DNA of 64,000 bases from an uncultured bacterium (GTDB lineage Bacteria; Bacteroidota; Bacteroidia; Chitinophagales; Chitinophagaceae), in NCBI GenBank assembly GCA_903920455.1, contig CAIXLY010000007.1, positions 87,190 to 151,189 of the forward strand. The letters run 5' to 3'. The notes under the pieces were generated by a model that worked only from the letters and a program-made list of their open reading frames with translations, made no database searches and was not told where the DNA came from. Below, in pieces: positions 59,530-64,000 of this stretch. The position numbers were made by a program, and so were the translations under genes. Numbering within the stretch: the first letter of the stretch is position 1; each line of letters opens with the position of its first letter.

Positions 59530-59779
59530 ATGTATATATTTTTTGTGGAGCTAATCTATAACCAGTCGTAAACTTCACAACTGATGGGCTATCATTAATT
59601 ATCAATAACTATTGAATGATATTTAGGGCATCGACAATTTCCCTTTTCCGGTTATTCTATTGATTAAAATCAAATAGAGAAATAACAATCATCATTCTTA
59701 AGCCAGTACTATTCACATTACCTTGAATGCTTAGATTAAGAAACCTCATTGCACTTAAAAAACACTTAAATACATTCCT

Positions 59780-60277
59780 ATGAAAAGAAATTTCATTACA
59801 ACCACTATTATTTTGTGCCTTTTGTATACTGGAACTTATGCACAGGAAAAAGACACGGTTGTTGCACTCCCAGAAATCCGTGTAAGCTCTCCAACAGTCA
59901 TTACAGACAAAGTGGCAAAATCTTTTCTCAAAGCATTTCCAGGAGCAGAAAGCTTGAGGTGGTACAAGTATGACAAGGACTATTTGGCCAAGTTCATCTT
60001 GAATGATATGAACCACAACGCGCTGTTCAGACAAAATGGATACATCAAATACGATATTAGCTATGGCTATGAAAAACATCTTCCAGATGAAATCAAAACA
60101 CTTCTAAAAAAAGCGTACGACAACTATGATATCTTTAGGGCAATCAATGTGCAATCTGAAGGAAGAGATGTTTGGATAGTCAAGCTGGAAGGAATGAAGA
60201 AATATGCTACAGTGAGGATTGAGGAGGGGGAAATTGACGAATTTGAGCGATACGACAAAACAGCAGCCTCGAACTAA
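59780..60277 (+). CDS. Exported PepSY-like hypothetical protein
   Basis: Signal peptide; VAKSFLKAFPGAESLRWYKYDKDYLAKFILNDMNHNALFRQNGYIKYD. Confidence 0.65.
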   Translation: MKRNFITTTIILCLLYTGTYAQEKDTVVALPEIRVSSPTVITDKVAKSFLKAFPGAESLRWYKYDKDYLAKFILNDMNHNALFRQNGYIKYDISYGYEKHLPDEIKTLLKKAYDNYDIFRAINVQSEGRDVWIVKLEGMKKYATVRIEEGEIDEFERYDKTAASN

Positions 60278-60409
60278 GGGCCATCTCAAAGAAACAATAC
60301 CCCATCAATTAATGCATTGTACATAAAACGCTCAGCAAATTGAGCTTTAAGGGCATTTCTTCATAAATTTGAGCGTCTTGCATCGATTCAAGACAATCAA
60401 TAACAAAGG

Positions 60410-61744
60410 ATGCCCAACAAAGAAGAGATACCAACAGAAGAGAAGGGACTAAAAAGAACACTAACGCCAATCATGCTTTGGGGATTAGGGGTGGGATATG
60501 TTATCTCAGGAATGTATTTCGGATGGAACCTCGGACTTGAGAAGGGAGGAACGTTAGGGCTTGCCGTGGCAACAATTTTCATTGTGGTCATGTATGTCAC
60601 CTTCACCTTCAGCTACAGTGAGCTCGCTTGTGCCATACCTAAAGCAGGGGGTGGATTTGACTATGCCAGCAGGGCACTGGGGAAAAACTGGGGCTTTGTT
60701 GCGGGAATGGCCCAAAGCATAGAATTTATCTTTGCCCCTCCAGCCATCGCATTTGCTATTGGCGCCTATTTCAATTTATTCTTTCCGCAAATTCCAATTT
60801 TAAATATTGCCGTGTTTAGCTATATCGTCTTTACCGCACTTAATCTTTATGGAGTAAAAGCAGCTGCGATTTTTGAGTTGATAATTACCATCTTGGCGGT
60901 AGGCGAACTGATTTTATTTGCGGGAATAACCTTTCCACATGTTGAGATAAACAACCTAAAACAAAATGCATTACCACATGGCTGGTCAGGCATGTTTGCA
61001 GCAATCCCTTTTGCAATCTGGTTCTTTCTGGGGATAGAAGGAGTAGCCAATGTTGCAGAGGAAACAATTAAACCAAAACGAACGATACTTATTGGTTTTG
61101 GTTCAGCAATCGCAACCCTTGTAGTACTTTGCTTGATTACCTTCATCAGCTCGACTGGGGTAGCCGGATGGGAAGCCATCGTATACAAGGCCGACGGAAC
61201 TGCATCCGACTCCCCACTACCACTGGCATTGGCAAAGATTGTTGGCAATAATAATGCGCTCTATCACCTGCTTATTGCAATTGGATTATTTGGACTCATT
61301 GCCTCCTTCCACGGACTTATTCTTGCCGCTGGCAGATCCACCTTTGAGTTTGGGCGCGTTAGGTTTGCACCGCCGATCCTTGGAAAAATTCATAAGAAAT
61401 ATCAAACACCTGCAATTGCATTGCTGGTAAACATGTCGATAGGTATTGGCGCATTGTTAACCGGCAAAACCGCTGAGATCATTACCATATCAGTGTTTGG
61501 CGCACTTACACTATACATCATCTCGATGATCTCAGTAATCAGACTAAGGGCAATTGAGCCAAATTTAGAAAGGCCTTTTAAGGTTCCTTTTTATCCCATC
61601 TTCCCAATCGTTGCACTGACTATCGCTACCCTATCTTTTACAGCCATGTTGATCTACAACATGACACTGGGCATTGTTTTTATACTGTTAATAGTCATTT
61701 GCTTTTTAGCTTTCAAAATCATCAGACCAAGCTACCAGAATTAA
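60410..61744 (+). CDS. APC-family amino-acid/ethanolamine permease
   Basis: MLWGLGVGYVISGMYFGWNLGLEKGGTLGLAVATIFIVVMYVTFTFSYSELACAIPKAGGGFDYASRALG is strongly Eat-like. Confidence 0.82.
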   Translation: MPNKEEIPTEEKGLKRTLTPIMLWGLGVGYVISGMYFGWNLGLEKGGTLGLAVATIFIVVMYVTFTFSYSELACAIPKAGGGFDYASRALGKNWGFVAGMAQSIEFIFAPPAIAFAIGAYFNLFFPQIPILNIAVFSYIVFTALNLYGVKAAAIFELIITILAVGELILFAGITFPHVEINNLKQNALPHGWSGMFAAIPFAIWFFLGIEGVANVAEETIKPKRTILIGFGSAIATLVVLCLITFISSTGVAGWEAIVYKADGTASDSPLPLALAKIVGNNNALYHLLIAIGLFGLIASFHGLILAAGRSTFEFGRVRFAPPILGKIHKKYQTPAIALLVNMSIGIGALLTGKTAEIITISVFGALTLYIISMISVIRLRAIEPNLERPFKVPFYPIFPIVALTIATLSFTAMLIYNMTLGIVFILLIVICFLAFKIIRPSYQN

Positions 61745-61771
61745 AATACTTCTAGACCCTAATTCAACATC

Positions 61772-63130
61772 ATGAGCAAACAAGAAATTATCGAGTACGT
61801 AAAAAATCATCCTTCAGGAAGGGTCAAGCTGGCCTTTTCAGATATTGATGGAATCCTAAGGGGGAAGTATATTTCAACTGAAAAGTTCCTATCTGCAATA
61901 GAGAAAGGAACAAACTTTTGCGACGTGATTGTGGGATGGGATTCTGCTGATGTGTTATACGACAGATCGGAAGTTACAGGTTGGCATACTGGCTATCCAG
62001 ACAGCGCAGCAACAATTGACATCAATACCTTCAGGAAAATACCTTGGGAAAATGATATACCCTTCTTTTTGGGTGAGTTAAACGACAGTGACGGTAGCGC
62101 ATCTTCAGTATGTCCGAGGCAACTGCTAAAAAAAGCATTAGAGGAATCTACACAACAGGGCTATCGCCCTATGTTTGCTCAAGAATTTGAATGGTTCAAT
62201 TTTTCAGAAACTCCACAATCAGCAAATGAAAAGGGATTCAGAAATCTTACTCCCCTCACCCCCGGCATGTTTGGATATTCTATTTTGCGTTCAACACTAA
62301 ACAATCCATTCTTTGCAGATCTATTTGATCTCTTGAAAAAATTTAATGTGCCACTTGAGGGCCTGCATACTGAAACTGGTCCGGGTACCTACGAAGCCGC
62401 CATCTGCCACTCCGGGATATTAGAGGCAGGAGACCGGGCGCTGCTGTTTAAAACTGCGGTAAAAGAGATTGCCTATAAACACAATATCATGGCCACTTTT
62501 ATGGCCAAAATTAACGAGAATCTTCCTGGATGCGGAGGCCATGTGCACCAGAGCCTATGGGATATTGAAGAAAACAACAACCTGTTTTACAACAATCAAG
62601 ATCCACACAAGTTGAGCGATACTGCAAAGAGCTATATCGCTGGTCAACTGCACTGCCTCCCTTTCATTCTTCCAATGTTTGCGCCCACCATCAACAGTTA
62701 TAAAAGACTTGTAGAGGGTGCATGGGCACCTACCACACTCACCTGGGGTATTGATAACAGAACAGTGGCCCTGAGAATACTCAATGGCAGCGCGTCTTCT
62801 TGCAGGGTCGAGACCAGGGTGATAGGTGCAGACGTAAATCCTTATCTCGCAATGGCCGCATGTCTTGCTTCCGGTCTATATGGGATAAAAAATAAGTTGA
62901 CACTGGAACAACCTGCAACATTGGGAAATGGATACCAAGATTATTCAAACGGCAGTATCCCACATACCTTGATAGATGCAACCAACCAGATGAAATCATC
63001 CCCTATTGCAGCAGCCTTATTCGGAAAAACATTTGTTGATCATTTTGTTCAAACCCGCGAATGGGAATGGCGTCAGCATTTAAAAGCAGTAACTGACTGG
63101 GAGCATAAACGATATTTTGAGATTATTTAA
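61772..63130 (+). CDS. Glutamine synthetase family protein, probable gamma-glutamyl-amine ligase
   Basis: LPGCGGHVHQSLWD, PTINSYKRLVEGAWAPTTLTWGIDNRTVALRI, ETRVIGADVNPYLAMAA; genomic context of an amine permease. Confidence 0.85.
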   Translation: MSKQEIIEYVKNHPSGRVKLAFSDIDGILRGKYISTEKFLSAIEKGTNFCDVIVGWDSADVLYDRSEVTGWHTGYPDSAATIDINTFRKIPWENDIPFFLGELNDSDGSASSVCPRQLLKKALEESTQQGYRPMFAQEFEWFNFSETPQSANEKGFRNLTPLTPGMFGYSILRSTLNNPFFADLFDLLKKFNVPLEGLHTETGPGTYEAAICHSGILEAGDRALLFKTAVKEIAYKHNIMATFMAKINENLPGCGGHVHQSLWDIEENNNLFYNNQDPHKLSDTAKSYIAGQLHCLPFILPMFAPTINSYKRLVEGAWAPTTLTWGIDNRTVALRILNGSASSCRVETRVIGADVNPYLAMAACLASGLYGIKNKLTLEQPATLGNGYQDYSNGSIPHTLIDATNQMKSSPIAAALFGKTFVDHFVQTREWEWRQHLKAVTDWEHKRYFEII

Positions 63131-63145
63131 AAATAAGACTTAACC

Positions 63146-64000
63146 ATGTTTGATAAAATTTACCAATACAATTTTCCAACGACCATCAGATTTGGTGCAG
63201 GTGTAGTACATGAATTGGGAGACTACCTGGAGAATAACAAATTGAATAGCCCACTTATTGTTACAGATCCGGTGGTTGCAGAGCTTGGATTTTTTAAAGC
63301 AATTATAGCAGAACTTAAGAAACATCATATCGGCGTAGAGGTATTCTCTGACATCCACAAAAATCCGGTAAAATCTGATGTGTATAAGGGTACTGATGCC
63401 TACGATATCACAAAGCGCGATAGCGTCATTGGAATTGGCGGTGGTGCAGCACTTGACGTTGCACGTGCTATTGTTTTAAGGGTGAACCACAGAGAAGACC
63501 TATTCAAATACGATGATCTGATTGGTGGAGATGTGTATGTAACAAACGATGTTCCCCATTTCATCACCATACCAACAACAGCAGGAACTGGAAGTGAAGT
63601 CGGACGAAGCGCTATTATTGCAGATGATGAAACCCACCAAAAGAAAATATTGTTTTCGCCTAAGCTTTTGGCAAAAATAATTTTTGCAGACCCCATCCTC
63701 ACCATGGAACTCCCCCCTGCTGTAACCGCTGCTACAGGAATGGATGCCCTTACCCATAACCTTGAAGCATACATCGCAAAAATGGAACACCCCCTTTGCG
63801 AAGGGATTGCACTTGAGGGCATATCATTAATAGGAAATGCAATAGTGAAGGCAGTAAACAAGCCAGATATAGAATCAAGAAGTAAAATGCTGATTGCATC
63901 ACTCATGGGTGCAATAGCCTTTCAAAAAGGACTGGGCGTGGTTCATTCACTCGCACATCCACTCTCCTCTTTACTTGATACACACCACGGTCTGGCGAAC
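63146..64000 (+). CDS. Iron-containing alcohol dehydrogenase (incomplete, runs off window)
   Basis: Translated by hand: MFDKIYQYNFPTTIRFGAGVVHELGDYL..., GIGGGAALDVARAI, TIPTTAGTGSEVGRSAII, GMDALTHNLEAYI, LGVVHSLAHPLSSLLDTHHGLAN; absent from the track because there is no stop. Confidence 0.92.
   Translation, partial: MFDKIYQYNFPTTIRFGAGVVHELGDYLENNKLNSPLIVTDPVVAELGFFKAIIAELKKHHIGVEVFSDIHKNPVKSDVYKGTDAYDITKRDSVIGIGGGAALDVARAIVLRVNHREDLFKYDDLIGGDVYVTNDVPHFITIPTTAGTGSEVGRSAIIADDETHQKKILFSPKLLAKIIFADPILTMELPPAVTAATGMDALTHNLEAYIAKMEHPLCEGIALEGISLIGNAIVKAVNKPDIESRSKMLIASLMGAIAFQKGLGVVHSLAHPLSSLLDTHHGLAN

Overview
The 64-kb window is a Bacteroidota-type chromosomal segment, probably Chitinophagaceae-like. 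That placement rests on TAnnTTTG promoters, DEFD-type DEAD-box proteins and family content; it is an inference. I saw no rRNA, CRISPR array, IS element, prophage or classical defence system. It carries about 45 credible protein genes and three tRNAs (Gly-GCC, Leu-TAA, Arg-ACG). Main blocks: (1) housekeeping/transport at 0-29 kb: RNA helicase, L-lactate dehydrogenase family, histidine kinase, GT2, SOUL protein, SSS symporter with two unannotated micro-ORFs and a PIG-L deacetylase, GGT, a TamB-like protein, RibBA, TruB, Gln cyclotransferase, a NagB/PIG-L fusion and a desaturase. (2) A diacylglycerol-kinase-like gene next to two convergent LTA-synthase-like sulfatase-fold membrane proteins (29.6-34.4 kb), unusual in a diderm. 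(3) A ~16-kb all-minus-strand glycan/sugar-acid operon (39.4-55.7 kb), with a divergent glycosidase/sulfatase pair and no SusC/SusD or any transporter. (4) At the right edge, an ethanolamine-permease / glutamine-synthetase-like / Fe-alcohol-dehydrogenase cluster that looks like a gamma-glutamylation route for ethanolamine catabolism. Non-coding oddities: a 7-bp-period G-rich repeat with G4 potential, a 9-bp-period inverted tandem repeat, a bidirectional terminator between the LtaS-like genes, and two apparent gene remnants. All family calls come from reading motifs by eye; no database search was run.
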